Assembly: GCA_964506785.1 (NCBI GenBank)
Contig: CAZDME010000067.1
Span: 1-5,997 of the forward strand
Source: CAZDME01 sp964506785 [NCBI: uncultured bacterium]
Lineage (GTDB): Bacteria; CAZDME01; JAYEMH01
Length of the DNA stretch: 5,997 nt
Reading direction: 5' to 3'
The notes under the pieces: generated by a model
Databases searched by the model: none
The model's input: only the letters and a program-made list of their open reading frames with translations
Told to the model about the DNA's origin: nothing
Part shown: one piece after another, positions 5,672-5,997 of the stretch
Numbering within the stretch: the stretch's first letter is position 1
Layout: the number at the start of each line of letters is the position of its first letter
Position numbers and translations under genes: made by a program

Positions 5672-5997
5672 ATGGATAGCCGATTGCAAAGTATAGATGT
5701 AGTTATCCTCTGCGGAGGGTTAGGAAAAAGATTAAGACCGGTGGTGGATGGCCGCCCAAAATCCATGGCTGATGTTAATCGCCGTCCTTTTTTAAATGTT
5801 CTGTTGCAATATATAAATTCTTATGGATTTAAAAGGGCTGTTTTATGCACCGGTTATATGGGCGGAATAATTAGAGAATATTATCAAAAAAACTCAACTT
5901 CCTTAAAGATAGTATATTCTGAAGAAAAAGAGCCATTAGGTACCGGCGGTGCGCTGAAAAAATCAGAGCCCTTGATAAAAAGCAAAACTTTTTTAGT
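5672..5997 (+). CDS. sugar-1-phosphate nucleotidyltransferase, N-terminal part (HddC-like)
   Basis: The frame is open from ATG 5672 to the window end, 108 complete codons, so the gene continues downstream. The start of the nucleotidyltransferase Rossmann-like fold is clear: VVILCGGLGKRLRP at residues 10-23 is the nucleotide-binding GGxGxRLxP loop, and RPKSMADV at 28-35 carries the conserved Lys30. RRPFLNVLL follows, and EPLGTGGAL at 87-95 is the base and sugar contact motif. The metal-binding Asp expected soon after KTFL lies beyond the window. Family members join NTP and sugar 1-phosphate to give NDP-sugar and pyrophosphate. The pairing with the HddA-type kinase suggests a heptose-1-phosphate guanylyltransferase (HddC), but other sugars or nucleotides are possible. 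No good SD is visible. The ATG is 7 bases after the upstream stop, so translation may be coupled. The start could also be TTG at 5684, which is less likely. Confidence 0.88.
   Translation, partial: MDSRLQSIDVVILCGGLGKRLRPVVDGRPKSMADVNRRPFLNVLLQYINSYGFKRAVLCTGYMGGIIREYYQKNSTSLKIVYSEEKEPLGTGGALKKSEPLIKSKTFL

Larger units (their letters stand above)
486..5997 (+). other. candidate nucleotide-sugar biosynthesis operon
   Basis: Seven consecutive + strand genes have gaps of 22 bases or fewer, and no hairpin with a T-run or convincing promoter lies between them. This supports one transcript, with the methyltransferase segment 17 bases upstream probably included. The promoter and the end of the transcript are outside the window. 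Confidence 0.75.

Noticed and set aside
1-5997. CRISPR arrays, tRNA or rRNA genes, insertion sequences, long direct repeats
   Set aside because: None were seen; coding sequence fills almost the whole window and the gaps are too short.

Overview
The window is a densely packed, single-strand bacterial gene cluster for making and activating an unusual sugar, probably for a surface glycan. The DNA is AT-leaning and has strong Shine-Dalgarno sites. Gaps between genes run from 0 to about 22 bases, and no promoter or terminator is visible inside the cluster. I cannot name the organism. Purine-rich SD sites and intact bacterial sugar genes point to a bacterium, possibly an uncultivated lineage, but that is a guess.

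Layout, all on the + strand. (1) Positions 1-468 hold the C-terminal part of a SAM-dependent methyltransferase. Its frame is interrupted by one in-frame TAG at 181-183 and then stays open and protein-like to a TAA at 466-468. (2) 486-1265 is a classical short-chain dehydrogenase (SDR). (3) 1269-2264 is an extended SDR related to GDP-L-fucose synthase. (4) 2265-2768 is an RmlC-type cupin 3,5-epimerase-like protein. (5) 2787-3656 is a TIM-barrel sugar isomerase/epimerase (AP endonuclease 2 superfamily). (6) 3679-4653 is a second GDP-fucose-synthase-like extended SDR. (7) 4669-5664 is a GHMP kinase of the heptose-7-phosphate 1-kinase (HddA) type. (8) 5672 to the window end is the N-terminal part of a sugar-1-phosphate nucleotidyltransferase (HddC-like).

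Together the kinase and nucleotidyltransferase would make an NDP-sugar (by family, GDP-D-glycero-alpha-D-manno-heptose or similar). The SDRs, the cupin and the TIM-barrel protein would oxidise, epimerise or reduce the sugar, and the methyltransferase would add a methyl group. The final product is not known from sequence.

The most striking observation is that all three SDR proteins lack the catalytic Tyr of the YxxxK motif: Phe in the first, Pro in the second and Val in the third. The Lys is kept in each, and the rest of each fold looks intact. The cupin has also changed the usual motif around its catalytic His. This pattern suggests a coordinated pathway with non-standard chemistry rather than random decay. 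The in-frame TAG in the methyltransferase is the second point worth checking; no gene whose end is visible here uses TAG as its terminal stop.
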